From: Plicaturopsis crispa FD-325 SS-3
Taxonomy: Eukaryota > Basidiomycota > Agaricomycetes > Amylocorticiales > Amylocorticiaceae
DNA length: 64,000 nt
Assembly (NCBI GenBank): GCA_000827205.1
Contig: KN832563.1
Location: 878,863 to 942,862 of the forward strand
Direction: 5' to 3'
Shown: positions 34,801-48,618 of the stretch, piece by piece
Layout: each line of letters starts with the position of its first letter
Position numbering within the stretch: position 1 is the stretch's first letter
The notes under the pieces: model-generated
Databases searched by the model: none
Told to the model about the DNA's origin: nothing
Seen by the model: the letters and a program-made list of their open reading frames with translations, nothing else
Translations under genes and position numbers: made by a program

Positions 34801-37800
34801 AAAAGGTCTCTATCTAGGTTCAAGATGCGTTTAGCACAATCAGGGACTCGTTGCGTCTCGTGCTTCGCTCAATCGCTGGCCGGAAGACTGACGACCCTCA
34901 GGCGCCCGAGGCGATGAATGTTGACGACACAGATGGTTTTGGCCCCATCAGGACCGCCCATAACGTCGCCCAGTCCTCAGACACTGTGCAGCAGGTCGAT
35001 TCTGAAAGGGCAAATCGTTACGTCGCTGAAGTGTGCATCGCTTTCCTTTCCGTTGTGCCGATCCTTCAGTCTGCTTCTGGCGAGGCTACGCGCGACAAAC
35101 AGCTGACAGAACTTGTGCAAAATGCGGAGGCCGAGACGTTTATCCTCGTTGCACCGACCTACTTCACTCAAGTGCGCGAACGGACACTAAATCTGAACGC
35201 CACTGGCCTTAGCTTTTTTCTCGAAAAGTTTGCCGTCCTTCTCCGGGAACACCAGTATTCACACAGCGAACGACTTCGTCTTCTAGTCGTGCAATTCCTG
35301 GATGCGACTCTGTTACTCTGGCTGCAGCCTTTGGTCAGCAATACAGAAGTCGGGAGAGAGGTCTGGGATCTATGTTCTTGGCTCTCTAAAACACTCCGAA
35401 ACAAACACATTCGATCCTGGAAAAGCAGAGATGCTACCGCGAGATTCCTGGATCGGTACTTAGAGAACGATCCAACTCAAAGTCTCTGGTCTACCCAGTG
35501 GCCGAAGGATGAGGCCCTGCCGGTTGAGTTCTTGCCGGTGGCTCTGTTGCACTTCATGGGCGCGGATGAAGATATACGTGTCCGTGTCCGCGCCGCTTTA
35601 GCGAACGCTCGTCTATTCGTGCTAGCTCGCAGAATTGGGCAAGACGCCATGATATTATACGCAGACATCAAAGAACATCTCTCTCTCGAGCTGGACCAGT
35701 ACGTACTTCATAACATTGTGTGCGGCTGGCTTTTCTGATGCTCAAGTAAAACAGCTATGAACATATGCTTACACGTTTGTTGTCACTAGGAAATGTGATG
35801 ATCGTTAGCTCTGCGGTTAGGCGTGGTCCATATTGGCATCTGCTAGAGACTTGCCTCGCTTCCGACGGTGTTCTCGTCACCGGAGCAAAATACTCGGTGC
35901 ATATCGAAGCTGTCTTGCGCGGCGTCGCGGAGCGTATGGGCTTGACTCGCTTCTCGGATTTGTTTGATGCCTACGCGTCACAAATTGCGTATTCGATCAG
36001 GCAAGCCACCACGCTTGATTTTCTCAGGTTTCCGCCCCGTCTTCTCGGTTACCGAGATCGCAAAGAATGTGCTGAGGCCATGTTTGATGCATTCACCCCC
36101 ACGAATGTTTTGGCTGGCGGAGACAGGAATGCTGTGGCACACGGTCAAAGCCTGTTCGCCAGCCATTGCAAGGCAGTCCAAATTACTCCTTCGCAGGGCA
36201 TACTGCGGTGCTTTGGGGACATCGTAGGGTATCAGGTTGTGTTTTGGATGGACAAGCAGGTCGACGAGACGGACCCCTTGTACAGCGAACTTGACGAACT
36301 CTTGAAGGCCAAGACGACCGGATCCAACGACCCTGCAGCTTTCGACAGCTGCCTAGAAGGAAATACGGACACCATCGCGACTGCCATCCTACGAACATTG
36401 GGTGATCAAGATATTCTTCCAAACGGCGCCATCGTTAGCGCATTGCGAGAGGCCTCAGATGAAGCGAGCAGCACCGCGTTTCTAGCTGTCACCCGGTTTC
36501 GACATCTGGAGAAGTTTCAAACGCATGCGCCCAACCTTCCGAGTTTCAGCGCTGTTACGGTACTAGGGTCTTTGCAATGGCTCCGACAGCGGGTGTCAGG
36601 CGCGAATATCTCTGCCACTATATATCATGTTCTCCATCAACTAATCGCCCACATTCATCGTTCCCCCTTGGTAAACGAGCAGATACGACTACTCAATTCC
36701 GTCGCGGTCTGGGTGGCATTTCACCGGAAACAGTTCGAGGACCTTACCCTTTTGCACACACTCATTCATGGTGCAACGTCGCTGCTGGGCCAAGCCGATA
36801 TTGCGCGAGCAGCTCAGTCGATTCTAGATTGGGCGTTTTCCATTTGCCGCCACAAAGCCTTGAAAGACCCCCGTCTTCCTGATGCTCTGATTCGGGTCGC
36901 TTGCATTGCTCGCACTCACGCTTCGAATAACCAGGATCAACATATTGCTGGCATGGGTAGCGATCTTTTGCACTGGATTGACGACCAGGCCTCTAAATTC
37001 TATGCGGCCGGCAGTACTCGGTCGCAGCTTGCGTTGGCTCTCTCCGCGTGGCCCCACACCCCATCATCAGACCTTTTGGGTATATACGAGGCCATGCCTG
37101 CAGAAAAGTTCTCTTCCGTTCTCAGTGACCATCGAATCGCCTCAAATAAATTCCGGGTCGTGAGGCGACTACAGGAACTTGCAGCCAGACACACGGACAA
37201 TGGGGACCAATTCGCGAAGACTGACTTTTGGAGGTTGAAGGAATGCATTCCAGCCTCTGATCAGCTACAGGATGATGACGTGGATGCTTTCGCTGCACTT
37301 CTCGTAGCCCACAAAGGCCACATCGACAGTTTCGGCAGCGAGCCGCCGTTAACGCAGTCCCTACGCTATAGACACAGTCGTTCCTCCCGCGACAAGGATC
37401 CTGATGGATCACCGCGGCGTGCGATCGTCACGACTTTGCTTTCGACGTTGGATGGCAACAACGCGTCCCGGGTGTATGTCGCCTATAACACCCTGCGCTT
37501 ACTCTTGTCGGTGGTGTCCTCCGATATACCCAATCTACACTCTTGGCCGTCGGACTACAGGAGAGAGATCCAGTATCTCGAGGCGTACCCTCGTCCTCTT
37601 ATCGCCCGGTCGCAAACAAAGCAGGACTTGGCGACAGTGTTGGAATCAAAGTCTTTGGACCTGACGGGTGATTTCCCGCGATGGATCTCAATGGTCACCA
37701 CGCTATTGAGCGACGTTCTCTCCGCGGCGGACCCTTTTTACGCTCAACTCGACACCATCCTACACTCTGATGTTTCATTCGCAGAGCAGATGTTGCCCGT

Positions 37801-40800
37801 TCTCGTTCATACGGTCTTGCAAGCAGAGCTCCAGAGCAAAACAACGGATGCATTGTCGCATCGCGCATTGCTTTCGGGTTACTTCACATCTGTTCTCACA
37901 TCAGGATGTGCAAGTGTCGCCTGCCAGCAGTCGATCGTGGACACCATCTTACACCTTCGTAATTTCGCCCCGACCAACACCCAGGATTTTCTGGCTTACG
38001 ACAAGTGGCTCGATGTCAATTTCAGTTTGCTTGCAAAGAGCGCGATCGCCTGTGGAGCTTACACTACAGCCCTACTCTTCCTCGAGCTCGACGCCGAGTA
38101 CTCCAGCGATGTTCCCTCCGGTGACGTTGTTGCAGAACAGATATTGTTTGACATTTATAGCCACATCGACGAGCCTGACGGCTTCTACGGAATCAAGACG
38201 AAGGATCTCCGGCAGTTTCTCATCAAGCGGTTTCATCACGAGAGGCAATGGGAGAAAGCTTTTCGTTTCCATGGCGCAGCTCTAGAGGCAGGCAACAACA
38301 ACTCATCGGAAGCTGAGGGGCTGCTACATTCCTTTCATTCCTTTGGGTTCGATCATCTTGCCATCGACACCCTACAAAATTCGTCGACTGGTCTTGGGTC
38401 CAACTTCAATTCATCGGGCATGAGTTATCGATTAGGGTGGCGCACTGAAACGTGGGATCTACCTGAACTGCCGGATGAAGGGACCCCAGGTGCATCCTTG
38501 TACCTAGCCTTGCGAGCGATTTATCGGGAGCGCGACGCCCGTACTGTGGACAAGATCGTTCGTCACGCTTTGCGCGAGGAGATATGCCGGCTCCGTGATT
38601 TAGGCGCAGAGAACCTGACAGAGATTCGTGAAACCGCTCAATCCCTTATGTCGCTAAGTCAGGTCATTCAATGGAGAAGCAACAATGTTCAACATTGCCT
38701 GCAGTCAAGACGCATTGAATTGGACGATTGGGCGAATTTCGTTGACCTGGATTCTGATTTTGAGTAAGCATGACCGTGAACCTGTGGTTCTTCACTGCTG
38801 ATTCCTTCGACAGCTTTCTGGACCTAGAGAACATCATGGCCACACGCGTTTCTCTCATCCGCTCTATCAGACAAAAGGAGGAGCGAGGACAGATAGGAAC
38901 CATGCTTGCTCCTTTTTCCCGAGGCCTGATAGAAATAGAGAAGCGATGTCTCATTCGTCTTTCAGAGGCCGCCCGCGACTCTGATCAATTTCAAGTCGCT
39001 CTCAATTCTATCGTCCGGGCTCAAAAACTCGAAGGAAATAAGCCCAGCTTCGAGGTATCCCAGGAATTTGCGAGCGTTCTGTGGTTCCAGAAGGAGCAAA
39101 AGCTAGCAGTCCAGTTTCTCAAAGAACTCGTCGATCCTACTGAGGGAAAGGCATCTTCGCCTGGTGGGGCCAAGACACAGCGGGCTCTGCTATTAGCACG
39201 CTTAGTAAGTCTACTGCTATCTACTGAACGATAAATAACATTGACTCGCTCAAACAGGGGACTTGGACAGCAGAAGCATGTTTAGAAAAACCTACAGACA
39301 TCATGGCCCACTTTTTCGACCCCGCCGTTACATTGCTGGACGAAGTGGAACCAAAGGACCCTGCGCACGCCGCCGTGTATCACGAATGCGCTATATTCGC
39401 TGAACATCAGTATCAGGCTATCTCGAGATCCCCGGACGTTATACGATGGAAGGTGTATGCCGACAGGAAGACCGAAGAGCTTATACAGCGATCACAGCAA
39501 ATGTCAAGGTTGGCGCCCAACTCTCCAGAACTCCATGCATTGCAACACCACCAGACCAAGGCTCAAGCGTTGTTAAATCAAGACAAGAAGTTTTTCCAGC
39601 AGCATCACACCGCTCAAAGTACTTTTCTGGAGCAGGCACTTGATATGTACTCGCGATGTCTGGCGGCGTCCGACGCGTTTGACGCCGATGGGGCAATCCG
39701 ACTTTGCTCCCTATGGTTTGCCAATTTCGACGACGGACCGCTTCAATGCAAAGTGCGTACTGCGCTGGATCGTATTCCCACGAGGAAAGTCGTCTTCCTG
39801 GCGCATCAGCTTTCCGCACGCCTATCGTCAGGTTCGGCGAGCAAAGTCGCAGAAAACCAAGAAAATCTTCAAGCCTTGGTAGTGCGAATGTGTCAAGATC
39901 ATCCTTTCCACAGTCTTTATCAGGTTTACTGTCTTCGACCGGACCAACCGTCGGCCGAATCCAATCGACCCCCCAGAAGGCAGTCTGCCCGTCATGAATC
40001 ACCATCGTCACAGACTGCCCGCGCTATTGCGGCGGGGAATGTCTTCGACCGTCTCCGGGACGGTGGAGTTCATGGTCAGAGGGTTAACGATGTCGAGAAG
40101 ATCTGCAACGCGTCTTTGGAGTGGGCGCAGTACCCCATCAAGAAGGACAAGCTCTATGATAAGGAGCAGCACAAAGCACCGTTCAAAGTCCCCGACCATC
40201 TTCTCATTCGAAAAGTCAAAGCCAAGATACCCGTTGTTACCGCACATACCCCCATCGATCCAACCCTACGATACGACGACTGTGCATGGATTGACCATTT
40301 CGACGTTACTTTCGATACTGCGGGCGGCGTGAACCTCCCAAAGATCAGTGTCTGTTACAGCGTCGATGGTGGGAAATACAAACAACTGGTAAGTCCGTTC
40401 TTCCTTGTAAGCATTTTGCCCTCGACTGATATCTATTTAACTCCAACAGTACAAAGGTGAAGGTGGAGATGATCTGCGGCAGGACGCGGTGATGGAACAA
40501 GTCTTCGACCTGGTAAACGTCGTGCTTCGCCGGGACAGGCAAACTCGAAGACGCAATCTTGGTATCAGGGACTATAAGGTAGTACCGCTCGCTGCTCAAG
40601 CAGGAGTGCTAGAATTCGTCGGGAACACGATGCCCTTGCAGAAATGGTTGGGTAACGCGCATCCCCGGTACGTCCACACGTCTCCTTTGTCGAAATGTGT
40701 TAAACGCGTCCGCAGATATCGACCCAATGACATCAAAGTCAAGACCGCTCAAAACCAGATGGCAGCCACTCGAAAGCAGACCAAGGGAAATGCCGACGCC

Positions 40801-41666
40801 TTGTTAGCTCTCTTCCTAGACATTCGCTCGAAGTTCAGGCCTGTGATGCGGCATTACTTCACCGAAAAGCACAAGACGCCTATATCGTGGTTTGCCATGC
40901 GATTAAACTACACTCGCAGCGTCGCGACAACATCGATTGTGGGACACATCCTGGGCCTTGGGGATCGACACATTTCCAATATATTGATGGACAATGTAAC
41001 AGGCGAGGTCGTACACATCGACCTCGGGATCGCTTTCGATCAGGTCTGTATCTACCTACCTTCCTGGGGTCTTCCAGATGCTCATCATCGTATAGGGAAA
41101 ACTTCTGCCTATCCCTGAGCGCATTCCGTTCAGACTGACCGCTGACATTGTAGACGGAATGGGTACATCCGGGACACAAGGAGTCTTCCAACGATGCGCT
41201 GAAGAGACCTTGCGTGTCCTGCGCGATGGCTCCGAAGTCATCTTGACGGTTTTGGAAGTTTTCAAATACGACCCATTGCATTCCTGGTAAGCTCAGCCCT
41301 TTCCACTTTTATCGTGCGGGAGTGCTCATGGTCTCTTTCAGGACGGCAAGCGAACTCAAAGTGAAACGGGCACAGGGAACAAATGACGCCAATAACACAC
41401 ACACAACCGCCGCCGCCACCAGTCGATTTGGCATCGGCATCGACATGTCAAGCGGCACAGCTGACGAGGCTGCGGATAGGGCGCTGACCTCCGTGACGCG
41501 AAAACTTGACAAATCGCTAAGCGTCGAGTACACAGTCAACGAGCTCATCGCTGAAGCCACCGATCCCCTCAACCTAGCCACGGTTTTTGTCGGTGAATAA
41601 CGCTCCCTTCTACTTGCTCTTTGTAACCACTCACACCTTTTCGCAGGCTGGGGTCCATTTTATTGA
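31855..41666 (+). CDS. TEL1: Serine/threonine kinase Tel1 (ATM family, PIKK)
   Basis: Ten exons (31855-33216, 33269-34759, 34818-35698, 35755-38763, 38814-39204, 39258-40388, 40450-41043, 41096-41286, 41342-41592, 41647-41666) join in frame to 3,106 residues. The N-terminus MNDLREVIHLLKSEKIKERQ is the TAN motif found only in ATM/Tel1. Long helical HEAT and FAT regions follow. The kinase domain near the C-terminus has DDLRQDAVMEQVF, GLGDRHISNIL (about residue 2926) and VHIDLGIAFDQ. A FATC tail ends FVGWGPFY after a last 54-nt intron. Tel1 is recruited by Mre11-Rad50-Nbs1 to double-strand breaks and telomeres and phosphorylates SQ/TQ sites. In intron 1 only the acceptor at 33268 keeps the frame; the later TTTTCAG would shift it. 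No damage to the gene is seen. Confidence 0.95.
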
Positions 41667-42299
41667 TTTTTTCCAGTTCACTCCGGCTCCCTTATGCACT
41701 AACGCTCATAATTAATATTTGATACCGAACATTTCATTCTACTGCCTTCCACCGCATCTGCTCTCACCATACTCACGCACATCTCATTGTATCCTTTGAC
41801 GAACATGTATACTTGCATACAACTTGCATATTTCCATTGTACTTTATAATCAACAAGGATCGTCCATTTCACTCCGCGGATGTACATGCGCGCCGCACAC
41901 CCCAACGTACATTGTCTCAGCCAACAAGCAGACCGATCGAGGTTAGGTGTACAGCAAAACATTAGGTCTAGATCTTTTTCTTCTACTACTGCGACAGAGC
42001 CGGAAAAGATGTGCTGGGTAAAAGGAACAACGAACAGGTATTACAATTTTTGATGGTCACGGTAGTCGAAGAAAAACGGGTGTGGTGACGATCCAAGCCA
42101 ATGAGTGGAGGCTCGAAGGTACTTCGGCTGGTTGGTTAAGTTCGATGCACGGCGAAGAAAATTGTGCATTCAACAAAGGAGTGGAAGACGAATAAATACT
42201 TAGAGATGATTGCCAAGGTCACGCACAAGGAAAGCGAAGGCGAAGATGTGTATGATACATATCCATCGGGGGTAGTCGAGGATAAACGATGTGGACCTC
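41667..42299. terminator. Convergent 3' region of TEL1 and PAK kinase
   Basis: A 633-bp AT-rich region between the stops of two convergent genes. It is expected to hold both 3' UTRs and polyadenylation signals. AATAAA-like words occur at about 42193 on the plus strand. No coding sequence is supported. Confidence 0.4.
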
Positions 42300-44689
42300 T
42301 CATTTCGACTTGGCGATGTCCCGGGCAGCCTTGATGAGGGGAGCGAGTGTCCGCAGTGGTTCCGATAGCTTGAAGAATGGATGCTGTGGTGATATATATT
42401 AGCAGGTAAACTTCCTGTACAGGACATGTGAAAAGTCACCTGGAGAAGCTGTGTCGCGTTTGGTCGCTTCTCCGCGTCGACTTCGAGAGTCTTCGCCAAG
42501 TAATCGGTGAATGTCGGGGAGAGGGCTTCGGGGTTGGCGATTGTCGGCGTCCCATTCGTCGCGATGAGATACAGCGCCTTCAGGGGGTTTTGGTTTAGAT
42601 ATGGAGGCTCGCCCTCAATCATCTCTGCAAATGAAACGTCAGCGGATGCAAGCGGAACGTTCGAAACAAGCAGCTGCGCACCAATGGCCATGATGCCGAG
42701 CGACCAGATATCGACCTTGGGCCCGTACTCCTTGCGGGTAACGACCTCAGGGGCCATCCAGTACGGGGTGCCCACCATCGTCGTCCGCTTCGAGTGCTGC
42801 GGGTCCGAGATCTGCGCACAGAACCCGAAGTCGGCTAAACCGCAGTGCATTTAGCGCCTATATGAACGGAGCATAATTTGTCACTCACTAAGCTTGATAT
42901 CGCCCGTCATGCTGAGAAGAACGTTGTCGCTCTTGATGTCGCGGTGAATAACACCATGTCGGTGCAAGTGTTCCAAGCCCTGCGTGGTCTCCCGCGACAC
43001 AGCAGCGATCTGGCCTTCCGTCATCAAGTTCGCCGTCACGACATCGGTCAGGGAACCACCCTCCATGTACTCCATCACCACCCACAAGTCGTTCTTGTGC
43101 AAAAAGGAGTCAATGTAGTTGACAATATTTGGATGGCGACTGGACCGCATGACGAGGATCTCGTTTATGATCAGGTCCTTCTTCGGCTGCTTGTCTAGGT
43201 CCATCTGCTTGATAGCCACGGAGAGGTTCGTCCCCACCTGGTATGCGGTGTACACGCCACCCGAAGCGCCCTGTCCGATTTTGACGAGGTTGCGATATAG
43301 CCGCGTGGGGTCCGCGTCTGTGCATATCTGCTGCAACCGCTTCACGATGTCGAAGTCCTTCTCCTTGTCAGCACCCTTCTTCTCACGTCGCCTCGGCGTC
43401 GCAACGCCAGCCTGCTTCGCTAGGCTCGACGCGGCAGGGCTGGGAGGCTGGTTCTGGGCAACTTGGCGAGGGTTCTGGTCTCTGGGTTTGCCTTCCGAAG
43501 ATGAGGAGCGTGGCGATTGCTTGGACGGCGCCTTCAGGCCTGTGTTGGACTGGGGTGTACGCTTGTCCTTGGTAGTATTTGCGCGACCGAGTTCAGAGGC
43601 TGTCCGGGGAGGTGCCTTCGACGGTGTCCTCTGGGACGTAGACCGGTCGAGGGAGGGGGTAGATGGTGTGGGAGGCGCCGGAGCAGGCCGGTATGCGCCG
43701 GCGGTTAGTGGGGAGGAGATAGCGCTAGGAGGCGGTGTCGATTTCTGAGGGGGAGGAGGTGCAGCACGTGGGTTCTGGAAGCCGACGTCGAGAGTGGATG
43801 ACGGGACTGGCGGAAGATCCAAAGCGCCCATCTTGTCCCAGACATCGCCATGTCCCTCCTGGTAGAACTTCACAATCTCCATCACCGCCTGCGGATTCTT
43901 CTCCTGCTCCGACCGCGAGATACCCGACTCCTGCAACAGTTGCTGCCACTCCTTGGGCAGGCCGGTGAATTCGCCGGTCGACGAGTTGAAACCTACATGC
44001 GTGAGATGCACGGGGTCATAGGGCGTGCTGATCTCAGGGCGCTTTGAGGAGTTGAACACCTCCGACATGAAGCCGAGCATGCCCTTTTTCGACTTTGTAC
44101 CGCTCCGGGAACGCGAGGACGCCGATGCGGGGATATCGCTGGGCATGGATTCGGATGGATCAGCGTAGAAAGCTGCATCGGGCTTGATTGCGGCGAGAGC
44201 AGGCGTCGACAGGCGGCGCGTGGCAATGGATCCCTGCGTGGGGAAGACGTCATTGAGCGTAGCCGTGTTGGCACGCGAAGGGCGCTGCGGCGGCGAGGTC
44301 ATGGTCGAGCCCGTCATGTTGGAGCTCGGCGACGCTGACGCAAATGGATCCACGTCTGGACGAGACCCCGAGGGAAGACTGTGCTTGCGGGCGCGGTTGG
44401 GCGGCGGCTTCTGGAGCGAGTGGCGGACTCTAGGTGGTGTCGGCGAACTCGCAGGTGGTGGCGGGGGCGGCGCAGGCCTAATGGGAGCGTACGGGTCCTT
44501 GTAATTACTGGGCGAGGTGGTATAGTTGCCAGCAGTTGCGGCAGCGGCAGCGTTGAGGTTGGCGTCCTGGAGCAAGTCGTTATATTCCTGAATGGACTCT
44601 CTGGACGGCCTGTGGTACTCGACGGTAATTTTGCTACCAGTTTTCGAGGGGTACGGTCTGTTATTTATGGCGCTGTGCGGTGTAGACAT
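42300..44689 (-). CDS. STE20: p21-activated protein kinase (Ste20/PAK type) with CRIB domain
   Basis: Exons 44689-42889, 42834-42682, 42624-42440 and 42383-42300 give 740 residues. The ATG at 44689 is preferred because the frame upstream has no ATG. The N-terminal 200 residues are Pro/Ser-rich. The CRIB/PBD at about 220-280 ([20 protein letters not shown], then [12 protein letters not shown]) binds GTP-Cdc42/Rac. A Pro-rich linker leads to the kinase domain (about 467-720): [15 protein letters not shown] (Lys494), [11 protein letters not shown] (Asp584), DFG at 602-604 rebuilt across an intron, and [10 protein letters not shown]. There is no PH domain, which favours Ste20/Pak1 over Cla4. Such kinases feed Cdc42 signals into pheromone and polarity MAPK cascades. 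The ending DIAKSK is typical of the family. Confidence 0.92.
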
Positions 44690-46177
44690 GGACGCTGTCG
44701 GACTGCAGCTGCCCGTCGTGCGTGGCTGAAACGGTATGGAGCTTGACGACAATCGCGATCAGAAAAGCAGGTGCAGGTACCGGTCCCGGTCCTGGACGGC
44801 TGTTACAGCTGGCTGCAGGCTCTGTACGCCCAAACGAAACGGTTAGAATATCATTTCAGCAACAACGCTCGACAGAAAACTGACTGAGCTGTACGACGAG
44901 AACGACGGCGGAATAGTTCAAGTCCAATGAACAAAGCAGAGTAAAGTATTGGAACGCAGCCCGTTTTCACTTTACAACTCGCGGTTCTCACGCTATACTT
45001 TCATGAGACCGCCCAAGTATCCCGCCTGAACTTGCCCGTTCTCGTTGTCCTCTCGCTTTTCTCTTCCTACCACTACGCTGCAATTCGCTTTTGGCACAGG
45101 GCCCTGCAGAAACGCCGTGAAAAGTTGTCCTTGGGGGTCCTGCAGCAAACACTTGCGTAGTACACCGCCCCACGGCGTCCGCATGCTGCTTTGTCTCCGA
45201 GTCGTCGCCGGTGCCACCAAGCAACACGGGTCTTCAAGAGACAAGCGAGATGCATGCATGCGACTTGATTCCACAGCGGGAATGATCCAGCCGGTAGTGT
45301 TCTGCTTTGCGGAGAATGTAAGCACAGTTATTTTCAACACCAAATACGCGAGCTACTACAGTATGGATCTGTGACAGCTACTGTGCTAGGCAACGCTGAG
45401 AAAGACATCGTGAATCTTTCCCGCCATGCGCCTTCAGGTCTGGAACCCTTGTCAGGCGCTGTCCGGATGTAAATGGCCGCGTCAAGCTTGCCCCCTCTCC
45501 GGTCTTCAAGCGCAGCCTCGCATGAAGCATCTGACGTACCCCTGAGCCATCCTTTAAAGCGCGCCCTCCTTCGGGTGTCACCGCCAATTACCCAGACCCT
45601 TTACGCTCCCTGCATGGGCGCGCTACTTCCAAAAATTTCCACCTGCTCCCATTCAGGGGTGCACTATGCATACGCCGTGACACTCATCAGCCCCCCACCA
45701 CACACCGCAGATGTGCACACGATACACAGGAAAAAGGGCTCCCTCGATCTCCGAGGCCGGTTCCTGCTTGGTGTGCTTCGGTCCTGATGACGAGGGCGCT
45801 AAAGTATCTGTGTCGAGAGGTAAGCATGCCAGCAGATGATTAATGCGTTGGTGTTCTGACGATGAGCGTTATTTGCAGGATCCGAGGCCATTCGTCCCGA
45901 CGAGACCTGGACATCATGATCCTTGAAATGAAATTACGACCACCATGACGGTGTACTTTGTACATATATACTGGAAACCGAACCTCGATAATACGTGGGT
46001 GTGTCAATATGCATGCTTGTCGAATTCGACATCAATTGAAGTCGCTGTCAGTGATAAGGTTTGAGGTCCCAGGAAGCATCGCAGCTACAGCGCATAGCGT
46101 CGTGGTACCCGCAGTCCCTAAATGCTTCGCCGTGTATAGAGTTTAGACTTGTAAGTGTAACACGCGCTGTCCAAGTA
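44690..46177. other. Intergenic region upstream of the PAK kinase
   Basis: A 1.49-kb region; its left part is the kinase promoter and 5' UTR. Plus-strand frames at 45045-45374 (109 codons) and 45473-45787 (104 codons) have ATG starts but no protein character, and I do not call them. The last 200 bp are probably the 3' UTR of F-box B. Confidence 0.4.
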
Positions 46178-48025
46178 TCAGAAAGGTATGCTTGTCGGCA
46201 GATCATAAAAGTCGGCTTCACTCCAGTGGCCTGGATAGTCATCGCCGTCATAATCAAAGTGATTATAGTGGTGATCGTCAAAGTCGTCGTCGTCCATCCG
46301 ATAGTTTATGTACCCATCCCATTCTACGTTGTTGACAGCCTCAATCGTTCTGAGGGTCGTCACATCCTCGTTGGTGAACCACGGGCAGGCTTGGATGGAC
46401 AGCCTTTCGAGTTTCACATTTTGTTGCGCGCGGCCCGTCAAGCATTTGCATAGGATGTGCACTCCGGATCCGTCGGGATCATCACCCCAGAAGTTGACGG
46501 AAACGAGCTGTAGATCCTTGAGTCCGGGCAGAAAGACGTGTGCCGTTGAGGAGTCGGTGCCGTCTTGATCCAAGGCCTTTATGAGGCCCAGGGCAGACCC
46601 GTCAGAGACTGTGAGTTTGTTCACGAGGGCGCACCGTCTGAAGGTCTCCACCCATGCTGCCTCCGACATGTCGCCCATGTTGGTTACCGCTATGTTGCGC
46701 ACTTGTGTCAGTAGCAGAGATTGACAAATCGCTATTGCGAGCTCTGCCCCATACAGAGCGTGAGACGCGAGCGTCGTGGCCATCAATCTGACGCTTATAT
46801 GGGGTGCTGATTCTATGTGGGGTGCCGTCAGGTCTACATCACTTGCATGCCAGCCTCGAATGTCAATCATGCATGGCTCCGGCAAGGCTAGACGAACGTC
46901 AAGGCTCTGCAAGCTGCAACCTGTGGCACTCGATGCCGCTACTGTGGGCAATATGTTTGCGAGGTCTGTTGTGATGTCATCGCTGAGGGTACATTCGAGT
47001 TCGATGGCGGCGGAGGCGGGGAGCTTCAGGTGCGCAAGGATCGTGCCGCATTCACGGGCAGTACACGACGAGATGTGGATGGATGTGAGATGTGGCAGGT
47101 TGACCACAATCCCCGGGGCTCCGAAACTCTCTCCGGAGGAATCTACGGAGTCCCTGATCTCGAAGACGGAGAGCGATGAGGATGCCCTGCCCAGTATACC
47201 AAGGATATCCGACATACTAGGCCGAAAGGCGACAGGGATCGCGCTCATCTTGAGCACCTGTATATTATTGAGAAAGGATGAACCCCATGGAATGCCGCAT
47301 GATCTGAGGGAGAAGTATCGTAACATGGGGTTGATCCCGGAGCAGAATGTCTCTGGGATAGTGTATGCGTTGGGATCGGGGCCGGTCAGCTGCCAGGGAT
47401 CGGAGACTTCCAGTGTCAAGCTCTCCAAGATCGGTGCCGGTGTAGCGAAATCATCGAAGATGCTTTCCATGCACCTCGTTGTCGTTGTGAGATGCACCGC
47501 GGATGCCCGCGACACCTGGGATAGAGCCAACTTGAGCGAATGCTCGAAACTCCGCGCAGGATTCGGGATGGTAGACACGATCGTCAAAGGCGCATCTTTG
47601 GACCGTGCAAGCAATTTTTTGGTCCATTTTGTTGTTCTCGGAACGATGTAGCTCCATAGGCGAGGACAGTCGAGAGCGATATCTCGCCAATGCCTACACA
47701 CGTACATCGCCGTCATCCAACTCGTATCGAGCTCGGAAATCTGCATTATTGCTTGGTAGCAGTGGAACACCTCTGAGAGGATCTCGGGAGGCAGTCTGGA
47801 GATGAGGGCGAACTCGTTACGACGAGTTTTGAAGGCCCGAATGGATCGCTCGAGTGCCGCAATTTCGTTGTCGACATGCTGCCGCGCGGCGTCGACAACG
47901 TCTGCGCCACTGAACGCGGAGACCTCGTCCAAGTTGAAAGGTATCGGGTTCGGGTTCGCTGACTCCTTGATATACGATTATAATCAGTACGAGCACATGA
48001 GGTAGGCATGTGTCCGCCGCACCAT
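46178..48025 (-). CDS. F-box protein B (WDG-tail family)
   Basis: Proposed as the ATG at 48025-48023, a 57-nt intron (48022-47966, GTGCGGCG...ATCAAG) and one exon 47965-46178, giving 596 residues. It opens ESANPNPIPFNLDEVSAFSG. The segment AARQHVDNEIAALERSI followed by RLPPEILSEVF is almost identical to paralogue C, pointing to a recent duplication. F-box signature VCRHWRDIALDCPRLWSYIV. The tail motif is degenerate (NNVEWDGYI) and is followed by an unusually His/Asp/Tyr-rich stretch, DDDDFDDHHYNHFDYDGDD. It is a probable SCF adaptor. The same-strand neighbour C lies 593 bp upstream. Confidence 0.82.
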
Positions 48026-48618
48026 GCTAGGCTTGCTACAGTTCTGCAAGGATGGAATGAATTATTTAATGCGCCATCTATTGTACTTAGTGCAGCTCAC
48101 TCACCTCGTCGAATCACCGAATGGAGACTTTGCTAGAAAACCGCAAGGGTAGATTGCGTCCCGGAATTGGTTAAAGTTGTCTTTAAGTTGAGGGAGTCAA
48201 GAAGAAGGTTCCGCCTTCAACGCTCCTCCAGCCTTGCTGCAGCCGCGTGCCCAGCTTGAAAGCCGTCCTCGCCAGCGACTTGCCAAATGTGACCAGATGT
48301 GCCGCATCTATACAGTGAGGTCTGCATATGACCTTGAACTACCTTGAAGCACGCCGACAGAGGGTAATTAGGTGTGGTAACTGATTCGTTATCCAGCTGC
48401 GGGATCTAGGCCTGATGATTTTTCAGCTCTCAGAATGGATCGTCGTGACGATTTACGCTGTACAGATTGGAGACAGGATTCCGTGACGCGTATGATGCGT
48501 GTGCGTGCTAAGTAGTTGAACGGTGATCGGTGGACTGTATACTGGAGTCAGATGGCGCCTTCGATGAGTACGGGCGTGCAGCGGGAGTGCTTAGAAGTAC
48601 TTAGTAGCTGCGTCCATA
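48026..48618. other. Spacer between F-box B and F-box C
   Basis: A 593-bp region between the adjacent paralogues, on the same strand. It should hold the promoter of B and the 3' UTR of C. No coding signal or clear repeat was seen. Confidence 0.45.

Noticed and set aside
45473-45787. 104-codon plus-strand frame with ATG start
   Set aside because: No protein-like pattern, no introns in a genome where most genes have them, and no recognised relatives.
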